In this document: positions 1 through 10,133 of the stretch, piece by piece
How the letters are laid out: each line of letters begins with the position of its first letter
How positions within the stretch are numbered: position 1 is the stretch's first letter
Assembly (NCBI GenBank): GCA_937919825.1
Contig: CALFPA010000124.1
Span: 1-61,085, forward strand
Reading direction: 5' to 3'
DNA from: an uncultured Spartobacteria bacterium
GTDB taxonomy: Bacteria > Verrucomicrobiota > Verrucomicrobiia > Chthoniobacterales > Terrimicrobiaceae
Length of the DNA stretch: 61,085 nucleotides
Translations under genes and position numbers: made by a program
The notes under the pieces: generated by a model
Database searches by the model: none
What the model saw: the letters and a program-made list of their open reading frames with translations, nothing else
What the model was told of the DNA's origin: nothing

Positions 1-389
1 AAATCCTGTGGCGCGCGGTGGTCGGTGGGTCGGCCCATGTCGAGCGACACGAGCTCGCCCTCGAGCTTGGCGACGATCACGCCGGCCTGCGTTTCGAAGC
101 TCACTGACTCGGGTTTTTCCGGCATGAGGCGGGCGGAAAAGCGCGCGAAGCATCGAGCGCCATTGCCGCACATTTCGGCCTCGCCGCCATCGGCATTGTA
201 GTAGCGCATGCGGAAGGCGGCCTGGCCCTCGGCGGGTTCGATGGCGAGAAGGCCGTCGGCCCCCACGCCGCGATGGCGGTCGCACAGGCGGGCGATGGTT
301 TTTCCATCCAGCGAAAATTGGCGCGTGCGGTTGTCGATCACAACGAAGTCGTTTCCCGCGCCGTTCATTTTGGTGAAGCGAAGTTCCAT
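1..389 (-). CDS. dapF: Diaminopimelate epimerase, N-terminal part (runs off the window)
   Basis: Cytoplasmic cofactor-independent epimerase that converts LL- to meso-diaminopimelate for lysine and peptidoglycan synthesis. About 129 residues are present, from an ATG at 387-389. The family opening (FTKMNGAGNDFVVID, residues 5-19) and the catalytic-cysteine motif MCGNGARC (residues 73-80, active Cys74) are both visible. The reading frame is open to the window edge, so the second half, with the second catalytic cysteine, lies outside. No Shine-Dalgarno sequence is seen. The identification is firm; completeness cannot be judged. Confidence 0.95.
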   Translation of the reverse strand, partial: MELRFTKMNGAGNDFVVIDNRTRQFSLDGKTIARLCDRHRGVGADGLLAIEPAEGQAAFRMRYYNADGGEAEMCGNGARCFARFSARLMPEKPESVSFETQAGVIVAKLEGELVSLDMGRPTDHRAPQD

Positions 390-434
390 GAAGGGGGTGA
401 CATCTAGCGGCCCGCAAGCCTCCGCGCAATCGGC

Positions 435-1115
435 TTAGTTGAAATCGATGCTTAGGCCGTTGAGTCCCTCTTGGAGAATTTGGCCGCCGATTTCGGATTC
501 ATAGTCGACATATTCTCGCTCGGGAACGGCAGTTTCCGTTGGAGCCATAACGCGCGAGGTTCCTGCAAAGGCGCCGACTTTTTGGCGGATGGCATTGGCT
601 TGAAGGCGGCGCAGGCCGTTCTTGAAGGACTTCGCGCGGGAGGCGTCGGGGTAATCGGCCGGCATGCCGAAAGCGCGGGCATGGCCGGAACGGACGAGTT
701 CCTCGGCGAGGTTTTTTTTGCCCACGAGGATGACGGCGTAGTTTCGCGGTTGCCGGGAATTTCCACGAGCATCCTCCCATTTCGTTAGGACCGTGAACTG
801 ACCCGCGAGGAATTTTTTAGAGAATTCCTTGGCTTTCTCCCCGGCCGCAACCACGGCGGTGTCTTTCGCAAGGCCGAAATCCTCCATCTGGTCGGCGATG
901 CGCTTGGGAAATGAGGTGTCGGTCTCCGGGCAATCCACGAAATAAAGCCGAAAAATGTGGTTTTTCCGTTCGTGGAGGACATGGAAACTATCGCCATCCA
1001 TGTATTGATCCGGCGCGAGGCGGCATTTTTCCAGCGTCTGCCACTCGCCGGCTGCGGCATTTCCAAGAACGAGAAAAAAGCAAACGATGACTGCGTGGGG
1101 AGGTTTTCTAAACAT
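435..1115 (-). CDS. Exported staphylococcal-nuclease-like protein
   Basis: Protein of 226 residues, probably a secreted or periplasmic Ca-dependent nuclease. The chosen ATG (1113-1115) gives a typical signal peptide (MFRKPPHAVIVCFFLVLGNAAA); an in-frame upstream start at 1142 would place nine polar residues before it. The SNase core shows DGDSFHVL followed by FRLYFVDCPETD, which hold metal-binding Asp and catalytic Arg positions of the family, and later KWEDARG and the segment AEELVRSGHARAF. About 60 C-terminal residues follow the nuclease fold without a recognisable domain. It is leftward, 45 bp upstream of dapF, and divergent from the serine-palmitoyltransferase-like gene. Substrate (DNA or RNA) cannot be told. 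Confidence 0.85.
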   Translation of the reverse strand: MFRKPPHAVIVCFFLVLGNAAAGEWQTLEKCRLAPDQYMDGDSFHVLHERKNHIFRLYFVDCPETDTSFPKRIADQMEDFGLAKDTAVVAAGEKAKEFSKKFLAGQFTVLTKWEDARGNSRQPRNYAVILVGKKNLAEELVRSGHARAFGMPADYPDASRAKSFKNGLRRLQANAIRQKVGAFAGTSRVMAPTETAVPEREYVDYESEIGGQILQEGLNGLSIDFN

Positions 1116-1256
1116 GAGGCGCTCGAAATCTGAGTGAACCATTTCTCGTTATCAACTCGCAATTTTCCTGCATCTGGAGCCCTTTCGCAGTCGAATAGTT
1201 AGCAGTAAAAATTATTTACTTCTCTAGTGCTGGTGCAACTCTACCCACTCAAATAA

Positions 1257-2597
1257 ATGTCGAAAGCACCGAAAGACATCTTTCAGAAGTGTCGCGATTA
1301 CCGTGACACGGCTGATGCGCGGGCGCAGGGATTCTACCCTTACTTCCGATCCATCGAAGAACCACATGGCAATTATGTGATCTGCGAAGGCGAGCGGAAG
1401 ATCATGATCGGGTCGAATAACTACCTCGGCCTGGCTCAAGATCCCCGAGTGGTCGAGGCGGCCTGCGAGGCGATTAAAAAATACGGCTCCGGCTGCACGG
1501 GATCCCGCTTGCTGAACGGAACGATCAAACTTCATGTGGAGCTCGAGGAGGCTTTGGCGGATTTCCTTGGTCGCGATGCGGCGATTCTTTTTTCGACCGG
1601 ATTCTTCGCCAATCAAGGCGCCCTTATTGCCCTGACCGAGGATGGCGACGCCATCCTTTGCGATCGGGAAAACCACGCGAGCATCATCGACGGCTGCAAT
1701 TTCGCCCCTGGAAAGCTGATTCCTTTTCGCCACAACTCAGCCAACTCCCTCGAAAACCGCCTCAAGCGTCTGCCCGATGAAGCGGGGCGCGTCGTAATTC
1801 TTGATGGCGTCTTCAGCATGTCGGGCGACATCGCAGAACTTCCCGAAATCAATACCGTCGCAAAACGCCACCATGCCGCGATGTATGTGGACGAAGCCCA
1901 TTCGCTCGGCGTGCTCGGCCGCCAAGGTCGCGGCGCGGTCGATCATTTCGGTCTCAATGATGAGGTGGAAATCGTCATGGGCACTTTCTCGAAATCGCTC
2001 GGCTCGATGGGCGGCTTCATCGCGGGCGATGCCCAGATGATCGAATATTTGAAACACCGCGCTCGGTGTTTGATTTTCACCGCTGCCCTAGCTCCAGCGG
2101 TCGTCGGAGGCGTCAAAAAAGCCCTCGAACTCATGCAGGAAGAGACCTGGCGCATTGACCAGCTTTGGAAAAACACCCGCAAGATGCACGAGGGTTTCAA
2201 GCGCATTGGATTCAAGATCGGCTCCACGCAGACGCCGATTGTTCCCATCCTCATCGGCAGCGAGGCAAAGGCATTTATTTTCACTCAACGCCTCTTCGAG
2301 GAGGGCATTTTTGCCACACCTGCGATCTACCCAGCCGTTCGTTACGGAGAGGCCATCGTTCGCACGAGCTTCATGGCCACCCACACCGACGAGGACCTCG
2401 ACCGCGTGCTGGAAGTTTTCGAAAAACTCGCCCGTGAATTGGGAACCTTCGACGACCCCGCTTATGCCAACCCCGGCCGCCGCAAAAACATTTTCGATTT
2501 CCGATTGCCAGACTCCGTCGAGGAGGAAGCTGTTCGAGAGAACGGCGGAAGCCATTCACAAAACGGATCCGGTCTTCACGCCGCCCTTTCCCGGTAG
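1257..2597 (+). CDS. PLP-dependent acyl-CoA:amino acid acyltransferase, probable serine palmitoyltransferase
   Basis: Member (446 aa) of the alpha-oxoamine synthase family (SPT, KBL, BioF, HemA). Seen: the family opening SNNYLGL, the SGCTGSRLLNGT substrate loop, the Asp-bearing VDEAHSLG, and the PLP lysine in GTFSKSLGSMGG. The segment around FIAGDAQMIEYLKHRAR and IFTAALAPA is in the style of bacterial serine palmitoyltransferases, which join serine and palmitoyl-CoA to 3-ketosphinganine. About 70 residues follow the usual end of the fold. The next gene overlaps its 3' end and encodes a GNAT-fold protein, fitting a sphingolipid pathway because bacterial ceramide synthase is GNAT-like. Glycine C-acetyltransferase is the main alternative. 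No Shine-Dalgarno is present. Confidence 0.75.
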   Translation: MSKAPKDIFQKCRDYRDTADARAQGFYPYFRSIEEPHGNYVICEGERKIMIGSNNYLGLAQDPRVVEAACEAIKKYGSGCTGSRLLNGTIKLHVELEEALADFLGRDAAILFSTGFFANQGALIALTEDGDAILCDRENHASIIDGCNFAPGKLIPFRHNSANSLENRLKRLPDEAGRVVILDGVFSMSGDIAELPEINTVAKRHHAAMYVDEAHSLGVLGRQGRGAVDHFGLNDEVEIVMGTFSKSLGSMGGFIAGDAQMIEYLKHRARCLIFTAALAPAVVGGVKKALELMQEETWRIDQLWKNTRKMHEGFKRIGFKIGSTQTPIVPILIGSEAKAFIFTQRLFEEGIFATPAIYPAVRYGEAIVRTSFMATHTDEDLDRVLEVFEKLARELGTFDDPAYANPGRRKNIFDFRLPDSVEEEAVRENGGSHSQNGSGLHAALSR

Positions 2598-3612
2598 CAT
2601 CGCGAAATTTCTCGCGCCGGACTCCACCTTCAACCGGCGGCAAGGCACCATTACAGCTTTTATAGCCGAGCGCGATGGGCGGCCCATCGGTCGCATCGCG
2701 GCGATCGTTAACCGATCCCACAACGCCTACCACCAAGACCACACAGGGTTTTTTGGGTTTTTCGAGTGTGTGAATGAACCCGCCGTGGCGCGGGCCCTTT
2801 TTGAAAAAGCTACGGCTGTCCTGCGCGCAGCGGGCATGGAGACCATTCGAGGCCCCTACAACCCCAGTATCAACGACGACTGCGGCGTGCTCCTAAATGG
2901 CTTCGATAAACCGACCATGATCGGCCTGCCGTGGAATCCCGACTACTACCTGCGCCTGCTCACCGACCTCGGTTTCAACAAAGCCCGCACGCTTTATGTG
3001 ATGGATCTCCCGATGCACCGCCTCGACCCACCGGAGCGCTTCGTCCGAATCATCGAGCGTCTTAAGAAACGCGCCAATCTCACCATGCGCACCTTCGATC
3101 TCCCCAAAATCGAGCAGGAGCTCGAAATCGTCCGCCGCGTTTATAATGCCACACTCGAGCGGAATTGGGGCTTTGTGCCGATCGGCATGGAGGATCTGCT
3201 CGATTCCGCCGAGGACATCCGCGCCATTGCTGACCCCCGGCTTCTCCTCATCGGCGAGTCGAACGGTGAATCCGCTGGCGTGGCGATCCTCCTGCCGAAC
3301 TTCAATGAAATCCTCCATGCCGCGCGAAATACCCCCCACTGGCTCCGGTTGGCTCATATATTTCTTCTGATGAAAACTCGCAAAATCCGGACCTGCCGCC
3401 AGACCGTCCTCGGCGTCGTCCCAGAATTTCGCGACCGCGGACTTCACGCCTGGCTCGTCCATGAGCAATTCCGCGAAGCCAAGCGACACCACACTCACGC
3501 CACCCTTGGCTGGCTCGAGGACACCAACGCCGAAATCATCGAAATCTGCCGTGTCGTCGGCGGCGAAACCGACCGTGAGTGGGGAATTTTTGAAAAGCCG
3601 ATCGACGCCTGA
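2464..3612 (+). CDS. GNAT-superfamily protein, candidate N-acyltransferase partner of the SPT-like enzyme
   Basis: About 360-382 residues. The recognisable family pattern begins near FERTAEAIHKTDPVFTPP, continues through GRIAAIVNRSHN, GFFGFFECVN, GPYNPSINDDCG and a C-terminal GNAT acetyl/acyl-CoA-binding part (VVPEFRDRGLHAWLVHE). This type of long GNAT protein is common in bacteria; the bacterial ceramide synthase belongs to this fold. The start is uncertain: the first in-frame ATG (2464) overlaps the upstream gene by 134 bp, while homology begins near 2530, where only CTG follows a purine-rich AGGAGG. Tight overlap implies translational coupling and a shared pathway. N-acylation of a sphingoid base is an inference. 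Confidence 0.65.
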   Translation: MPTPAAAKTFSISDCQTPSRRKLFERTAEAIHKTDPVFTPPFPGSIAKFLAPDSTFNRRQGTITAFIAERDGRPIGRIAAIVNRSHNAYHQDHTGFFGFFECVNEPAVARALFEKATAVLRAAGMETIRGPYNPSINDDCGVLLNGFDKPTMIGLPWNPDYYLRLLTDLGFNKARTLYVMDLPMHRLDPPERFVRIIERLKKRANLTMRTFDLPKIEQELEIVRRVYNATLERNWGFVPIGMEDLLDSAEDIRAIADPRLLLIGESNGESAGVAILLPNFNEILHAARNTPHWLRLAHIFLLMKTRKIRTCRQTVLGVVPEFRDRGLHAWLVHEQFREAKRHHTHATLGWLEDTNAEIIEICRVVGGETDREWGIFEKPIDA

Positions 3613-3664
3613 TTTTTTCGTCCGTCTTTTCTCTTGTCACTCCCCCGCCCCCATCGAATGCTGA

Positions 3665-4948
<1,284 letters not shown>

Positions 4949-4956
4949 GAAAACAC

Positions 4957-5661
4957 GTGAGCGCCGTTGTCCCCAAACATGTCGCCATTATTATGGACGG
5001 CAACGGCCGTTGGGCCCAGCAGCGCGGCCTCCCGCGCATCGCGGGCCACGAGGCGGGCTCAAAGTCCATCGAGCGCTGTGTCCAGGCCTGCCTCGACACC
5101 GGCGTTCAATACCTGACGCTCTACGCCTTTTCCTCGGAGAACTGGAAACGCCCGGCCTTGGAGGTCAACGCCCTCATGCTCCTGTTGGAAAATTTCCTCA
5201 ACCAAAAGCGCGATGAAATGGTCCGTGAGGGCATCCGCCTCCACCACATCGGCCGCATCCAGGAACTCCCCTCCGTCTGCCAGCGCAAGCTTCGCGAGGT
5301 GATGGAAGCCACCGCGTCGAACACCAAGCTCCACTTCGTCCTCGCCCTGAGCTACAGCGGCCGCGCCGAGATTGTTGATGCTGTGAAATCCCTCGTCTGC
5401 GACACCGCCGCAGGCACCGTGAGCGAAGCTGACATCACGCCCGAGTTGATCGCCTCGCGCCTGAACACTGCCGGGATGCCCGACCCCGACCTCCTCATCC
5501 GCACCTCCGGAGAGATGCGCATTTCGAATTTTCTCCTCTGGCAACTCAGCTACACGGAAATCCATGTGACAAAAAAATTCTGGCCCGATTTCCAGCGCGA
5601 GGACTTCCTCGCCGCGCTCGAGGACTACGCCGGTCGCTCCCGCCGCTTCGGCGGCGTCTGA
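4957..5661 (+). CDS. uppS: Isoprenyl transferase (undecaprenyl diphosphate synthase)
   Basis: Cis-prenyltransferase of 234 residues that makes the undecaprenyl-diphosphate lipid carrier for cell-wall synthesis. The catalytic MDGNGRWA motif lies at residues 13-20 (Asp14), followed by GHEAGSKS, YAFSSENWKRP, the GRAEIVDA segment and the C-terminal DLLIRTSGEMRISNFLLWQ signature. The start is GTG at 4957, 8 bp after the purA stop; this places the DGNGRWA motif at the usual distance from the N-terminus. It sits between purA and valS in one direction. Confidence 0.95.
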   Translation: MSAVVPKHVAIIMDGNGRWAQQRGLPRIAGHEAGSKSIERCVQACLDTGVQYLTLYAFSSENWKRPALEVNALMLLLENFLNQKRDEMVREGIRLHHIGRIQELPSVCQRKLREVMEATASNTKLHFVLALSYSGRAEIVDAVKSLVCDTAAGTVSEADITPELIASRLNTAGMPDPDLLIRTSGEMRISNFLLWQLSYTEIHVTKKFWPDFQREDFLAALEDYAGRSRRFGGV

Positions 5662-5719
5662 TCCCCTACCCGCACTTTCCGCTTTCTCGCCTTGGGCGAA
5701 CCCGATTGAATCCCGCGCC

Positions 5720-8296
5720 ATGTCTGAATTGTCCAAGGCCTACGAGCCCCAGTCCGTCGAAGAAAAATGGTATTCCCACTGGATCGAGCGCGGCCATTTC
5801 ACTGCCGACCCCGCCTCGCCGAAGCCCGCCTACTCGATCGTCATCCCGCCGCCGAATGTCACCGGCGTCCTCACGCTCGGCCATGTGCTCAACAACACAC
5901 TCCAGGACATCCTCGCCCGCCACGCCCGCCAAACCGGCCATGAAGTCCTTTGGCTCCCCGGCACCGACCACGCCGGCATTGCCACGCAGACCGTCGTCGA
6001 GCGCAAGCTCCGCAAGGAGGAAAAGAAAACCCGCCACGACCTCGGCCGCGACGAGTTCCTCAAGCGCGTCTGGGAGTGGAAGGACAAACACGGCGGCATC
6101 ATCATCAAACAGCTCAAAAAACTCGGCTGCTCCTGTGATTGGACCCGCGAACGCTTCACGATGGACGACGCCTACGCGCGCAAGGTGCAGGAGGTTTTCG
6201 TCGATCTCCACGCGAAGGGGATGATCTACCGCGGCAAGCGCATGGTGAATTGGTGCCCCGTCTCACTCACTGCGCTCAGCGACGAGGAAGTCATTCCGAA
6301 AACCCAGAAATCCTTTTTCTACCACTACCGCGTCGAGGTCGTGGAAAAACCCGGCACCTTCCTCGAGATCGCTACGACCCGCCCCGAAACGATCATGGCC
6401 GACACCGCCGTGGCCGTGAATCCCAAGGACCCCCGCTACGCCGCCCTCATCGGCCTCCATGTCCGCCGTCCCCTCCCCGCCAATGTCGAAGCCCTCCTCC
6501 CTATCATCGGCGACGAGGCGGTTGATTTCGAATTCGGCACCGGCGTCCTGAAAGTCACGCCCGCGCACGACAAGACCGACTATGACATCGGCCTCCGCCA
6601 CAACCTCCCCGTCATCGACATTTTCAACCCCGACGCGACCTTGAACGAACTGGCCGGGGAGGAATTCGCTGGTCTCGACCGGTTCGAAGCCCGCACCGAA
6701 GCCGTCGCCAAGCTCACGGAACTCGGCCTCCTCGTAAAAGAGGAACCCCACGAAAACAATGTCGGCTTCAGCGAACGCGCCGATGTGCCGATCGAACCCC
6801 GCCTCTCCGAGCAGTGGTTCCTCAAATACCCGAAAACCGCCGAGTCCCGCGACGCCGTCCGTAACCACCTCATCCGCTTCTTCCCCGACCGCTGGGAAAA
6901 GGTCTACGACCACTGGCTCGAAAACATCCAAGACTGGTGCATCTCCCGCCAGCTGTGGTGGGGCCACCGCATTCCGGTTTGGTATCGAAACGACGAAGTC
7001 CTCTGTCAGATCGAGTCCCCCGGCGAGGGCTGGGTGCAGGATTCCGATGTGCTCGACACCTGGTTCTCCTCGTGGCTCTGGGCCCACGAGACGATGGACG
7101 CCGCCGCACTCAAAAAATTCTTCCCGACCAGCGTGCTCGTCACCGGTCCCGACATCATCTTTTTCTGGGTCGCCCGCATGATCATGGCGAGCCTCGAATA
7201 CACCGGCCAAATTCCCTTTCGCGATGTGTATTTCACCGGAATCATCCGCGACAAACAGGGTCGCAAGATGTCGAAAAGCCTCGGCAACTCCCCCGACCCG
7301 CTCGATCTCATTGCAAAGTTCGGCGCGGACGGGATTCGCTTTGGCCTCCTGCGCATCGCACCGCAGGGGCAGGACATCAAATTCGACGAGCAGCAAATCG
7401 TCGAAGGCCGCAACTTCTGCAACAAGCTCTGGAACGCATGCCGCTTCCGGCAAATGCAGGGTTCGCTCGACCCACAAGCCGATCCCTCGAAACACGAACT
7501 CTCCCTCTTCGCCCAAGACCTCCTCGCCCGACTCGACGCGACCATCCGCCGCGTCAACGAAGGCTACGAGGCCTACAAATTCAGCGACATCGCCCAGGCA
7601 CTCTACGATTTCGTTTGGGGAGATTTCTGCGACCGCTTTATCGAAGTCGCCAAATCCGATTTCGCCGCCGACTCCCCCCGCCGCGCCGGAACGCTCGCGA
7701 CTCTTGACTACACGATTAAACGCATCCTTCAACTCCTCCACCCCTACGCGCCATTCATCACCGAGGAACTCTGGAGCGGCCTCGGCTTCGGCAGCGATAG
7801 CATCATGTTCAGCGGTTGGCCCGAACCCTCCGCCTTCGCTGCCGATCCACGCTCCGAAGCCGTCTTCGCGGCCGTCTCCACCAGCCGCAACCTCCGCGCG
7901 ACCTACGGCATCCAAGGCAATCGCCGCCTGCCGTGGCAACTCGCCCCCGCCGCCGATTGGGTAAAAGACGAACTCCCCGTTCTCACGAACCTTCTCTACG
8001 CCGAATCGATCACGATTTGCGAAAAAGCTCCCGTCGGCCACGCCGCCTGCCCGACCGATCTCGGCACGATCTACCTCCCGCTCGAAGGTATCATCGACGC
8101 CGCCACCGAAGCCAAACGCCTCGACGGCGAAATCCGAAAAGTCGAAGCCGAGAGCGAAAAAGTGGCCAAAAAGCTCTCGAGCGAAACGTTCGTCCAAAAC
8201 GCCCCCGCCGAAGTCGTCGCCGACCACCGCCAGCGCCAACAAGACTGGCTCTCGAAACTCGCAGAACTTCAAAAAGCCAGGGCGTCCCTTGGTTGA
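5720..8296 (+). CDS. valS: Valyl-tRNA synthetase
   Basis: Class I aminoacyl-tRNA synthetase, 858 residues. It charges tRNA-Val and has an editing domain. The signature after PPPNVTGV reads LTLGHV (residues 51-56), so the first His of HIGH is Thr, a variant known in part of the family. The CP1 editing domain follows (TTRPETIMADTAVAVNP; HDKTDYDIGLRH), then the KMSKS loop at residues 516-520 and an anticodon-binding domain, ending in a C-terminal coiled coil rich in Glu, Lys and Arg. Length and motifs are complete. Gap to uppS is 58 bp. Confidence 0.96.
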   Translation: MSELSKAYEPQSVEEKWYSHWIERGHFTADPASPKPAYSIVIPPPNVTGVLTLGHVLNNTLQDILARHARQTGHEVLWLPGTDHAGIATQTVVERKLRKEEKKTRHDLGRDEFLKRVWEWKDKHGGIIIKQLKKLGCSCDWTRERFTMDDAYARKVQEVFVDLHAKGMIYRGKRMVNWCPVSLTALSDEEVIPKTQKSFFYHYRVEVVEKPGTFLEIATTRPETIMADTAVAVNPKDPRYAALIGLHVRRPLPANVEALLPIIGDEAVDFEFGTGVLKVTPAHDKTDYDIGLRHNLPVIDIFNPDATLNELAGEEFAGLDRFEARTEAVAKLTELGLLVKEEPHENNVGFSERADVPIEPRLSEQWFLKYPKTAESRDAVRNHLIRFFPDRWEKVYDHWLENIQDWCISRQLWWGHRIPVWYRNDEVLCQIESPGEGWVQDSDVLDTWFSSWLWAHETMDAAALKKFFPTSVLVTGPDIIFFWVARMIMASLEYTGQIPFRDVYFTGIIRDKQGRKMSKSLGNSPDPLDLIAKFGADGIRFGLLRIAPQGQDIKFDEQQIVEGRNFCNKLWNACRFRQMQGSLDPQADPSKHELSLFAQDLLARLDATIRRVNEGYEAYKFSDIAQALYDFVWGDFCDRFIEVAKSDFAADSPRRAGTLATLDYTIKRILQLLHPYAPFITEELWSGLGFGSDSIMFSGWPEPSAFAADPRSEAVFAAVSTSRNLRATYGIQGNRRLPWQLAPAADWVKDELPVLTNLLYAESITICEKAPVGHAACPTDLGTIYLPLEGIIDAATEAKRLDGEIRKVEAESEKVAKKLSSETFVQNAPAEVVADHRQRQQDWLSKLAELQKARASLG

Positions 8297-8374
8297 TCCA
8301 GTGATTTCACTGACACAGGTTTTATGGATCCACTTTCTGCGAAACTTTTGCGCTCTTTCAGTGTTTGATATGGC

Positions 8375-8707
8375 ATGAAGAATGAGTTTCCCGAAAATGA
8401 CGGCCTGTGGAATTTGCTGGGACAGGCCAGCCAGCACCAAGCCTCGCCCTTCTTTTCGCGCAATGTGCTCCGATCCATCCGCCAGTCCGCTCAGGCTCCG
8501 TCGCCTTGGTTTATTCCACGCTGGCTTGCGCCGGCGGCCTTCGCGGCGCTCATCTTGGGTTTTGTTTTCGCTCTGAACCAATCCCCTTCCGGCCAAGCGG
8601 CATCTTACCTGCCAAGTGATCTCGCGAGCTACATCGATGAGGCCGCCGGTCTCTACCAAATCGTCCCACTCACTGAATTCACGCCCGCCCATTTGGCAGG
8701 GCTCTGA
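8375..8707 (+). CDS. Small single-span membrane protein of unknown function
   Basis: 110 residues. The N-terminal half is soluble (ENDGLWNLLGQASQHQ, SPFFSRNVLRSIRQ), followed by one transmembrane segment (about residues 50-66, LAPAAFAALILGFVFAL) and a short exported tail. This layout resembles membrane-anchored anti-sigma-like or hypothetical proteins often coded after ECF sigma genes, but no sigma gene is adjacent; valS lies 78 bp upstream. The zinc operon starts 147 bp downstream after two regulatory dyads, so it is unlikely to belong to that operon. No function is assigned. Confidence 0.6.
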   Translation: MKNEFPENDGLWNLLGQASQHQASPFFSRNVLRSIRQSAQAPSPWFIPRWLAPAAFAALILGFVFALNQSPSGQAASYLPSDLASYIDEAAGLYQIVPLTEFTPAHLAGL

Positions 8708-8795
8708 CCCCGCCTCCGTATTGGGGGAGAAAACCTGATTTCTTCTCGGGCCTACCCCTGCCCACCATCTTCTCAAAAGGCTACGCAGTTTTAAT

Positions 8796-8859
8796 TGCAA
8801 GTTTTTTGCATTTTTAATTGATCGAGGCCCATCGTCTCTATTAATGCAAATTATATGCA
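8796..8859 (+). promoter_or_regulatory. Two copies of a 15-bp dyad, probable zinc-responsive operator
   Basis: Two matching 15-bp sites, TGCAAGTTTTTTGCA (8796-8810) and TGCAAATTATATGCA (8845-8859), share the form TGCAA N5 WTGCA. They lie 34 bp apart, about 49 bp centre to centre, inside an A+T-rich block directly before the first gene of the zinc operon. The second site covers the only plausible start codon (ATG 8855-8857). Position and symmetry suggest binding by a Fur/Zur-type dimer that represses under zinc sufficiency; the sequence is not a standard Zur box, and the regulator itself is not in the window. Confidence 0.5.
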
Positions 8860-10123
8860 ATTAAGAGATGGCTCTCGAAACCCCGTCAAACCGGCATCCC
8901 CGCTTTTCAAAAAGCTTCCTGTCACCGTTCTCTCTGGCTTCCTCGGCGCCGGAAAAACCACGCTTCTCAACCATGTCCTCAACAACCGCGAAGGCCGCCG
9001 CGTGGCGGTCATCGTGAACGACATGAGCGAAGTCAACATCGACGCGGAACTCATCCGCGACGGGGGCGCTGAGCTCAGCCGGACGGAAGAAAAACTCGTC
9101 GAGATGACGAATGGCTGCATCTGCTGCACCCTGCGCGACGACCTGCTCAAGGAAGTATCGCGCCTCGCCGAGGAGGATCGGTTCGACTACTTGCTCATCG
9201 AGTCCACAGGCGTCTCCGAACCGCTCCCCGTCGCACAGACTTTCACTTTTGCCGATGAAGAAGGAAAGAGCCTCCAGGAAGTCACGCGCCTCGACACGAT
9301 GGTTACGGTCGTGGACGCCTCAAATTTCCTCGAGCACTACGAGGCCGGCGAATCACTGAAGGAGAAAAACGCCGCCCTCGGCGAAGAGGACGAACGCACC
9401 ATCTCCGACCTTTTTATCGATCAAGTGGAGTTCGCCGATGTCCTCCTCATTAACAAAACCGATCTCATCGACCAAGAGCAACTCGAGGAACTCCGCGCCA
9501 TCCTGCAACACCTCAACCCCGGCGCGGAAATCATCGAAAGCACCCGCGGCCGCGTAGATCTCGCCAGCATCCTCGACACCCGCCGCTTCGACATGGAAAA
9601 AGCCCAAGCCTCCGCAGGCTGGCTCCGCGAGTTGAACAACGAGCACACGCCCGAGACCGAGGAATACGGTATCGGCAGCTTCGTCTTCCGCGCCCGCCGC
9701 CCCTTCCACCCACAGCGCTTCTGGGATTTCATCCACACCGAGCGCCCGGGGCTTCTTCGCTCGAAAGGCTACTTCTGGCTCGCCAGCCGCAACACCATGA
9801 TCGGCCTCTGGTCCCAAGCCGGAGGCAGCGCCGAATACCGCCCCGCCGGCTTCTGGTGGGCCGCAGCGCCGAAATCCAGTTGGCCCGATGACGACGACAC
9901 CTGGCGCTCGATCATGAAAGATTGGCAGGAACCCCACGGCGACCGCCGCCAGATGCTCGTCTACATCTGCCAAGACCTCGAAAAGGAAAAACTCCTCGCC
10001 GAGTTGGAATCCTGCCTGCTCGACGACCGCGAACTCGCCATGGGCGAGGAGAAGTGGGCCAAGTTCCGCGATCCGTTTCCAGAGTGGGTTGTTCAGCCAA
10101 CAGACCACCAACACGAACATTGA
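8855..10123 (+). CDS. COG0523/CobW-family G3E GTPase (first of three), putative zinc chaperone
   Basis: 422 residues. Walker [11 protein letters not shown] is at residues 27-36, the metal-binding CXCC motif NGCICC at 86-91, the ESTG switch follows, and NKTD is the guanine-specificity motif. The C-terminal CobW domain carries FRARRPFHP and ends in a short HQHEH tail. COG0523 proteins are metallochaperones that deliver metal to client proteins. Placement at the head of a znuACB operon suggests zinc. It is similar in layout to the YciC/ZigA type induced by zinc starvation. The ATG at 8855 overlaps an operator-like dyad and no other usual start precedes the P-loop. Confidence 0.88.
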   Translation: MQLRDGSRNPVKPASPLFKKLPVTVLSGFLGAGKTTLLNHVLNNREGRRVAVIVNDMSEVNIDAELIRDGGAELSRTEEKLVEMTNGCICCTLRDDLLKEVSRLAEEDRFDYLLIESTGVSEPLPVAQTFTFADEEGKSLQEVTRLDTMVTVVDASNFLEHYEAGESLKEKNAALGEEDERTISDLFIDQVEFADVLLINKTDLIDQEQLEELRAILQHLNPGAEIIESTRGRVDLASILDTRRFDMEKAQASAGWLRELNNEHTPETEEYGIGSFVFRARRPFHPQRFWDFIHTERPGLLRSKGYFWLASRNTMIGLWSQAGGSAEYRPAGFWWAAAPKSSWPDDDDTWRSIMKDWQEPHGDRRQMLVYICQDLEKEKLLAELESCLLDDRELAMGEEKWAKFRDPFPEWVVQPTDHQHEH

Positions 10124-10133
10124 ACCAACGAAT

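Noticed and set aside
8299-8312. CAGTG-ATTT-CACTG after valS as a terminator
   Set aside because: Stem of only five pairs and no convincing T-run.
6263-8860. Leftward open frame of 865 codons opposite valS
   Set aside because: It is the antisense shadow of a high-GC conserved gene; the translation is low-complexity Gly/Glu/Val-rich with no family match, while valS is complete on the other strand.
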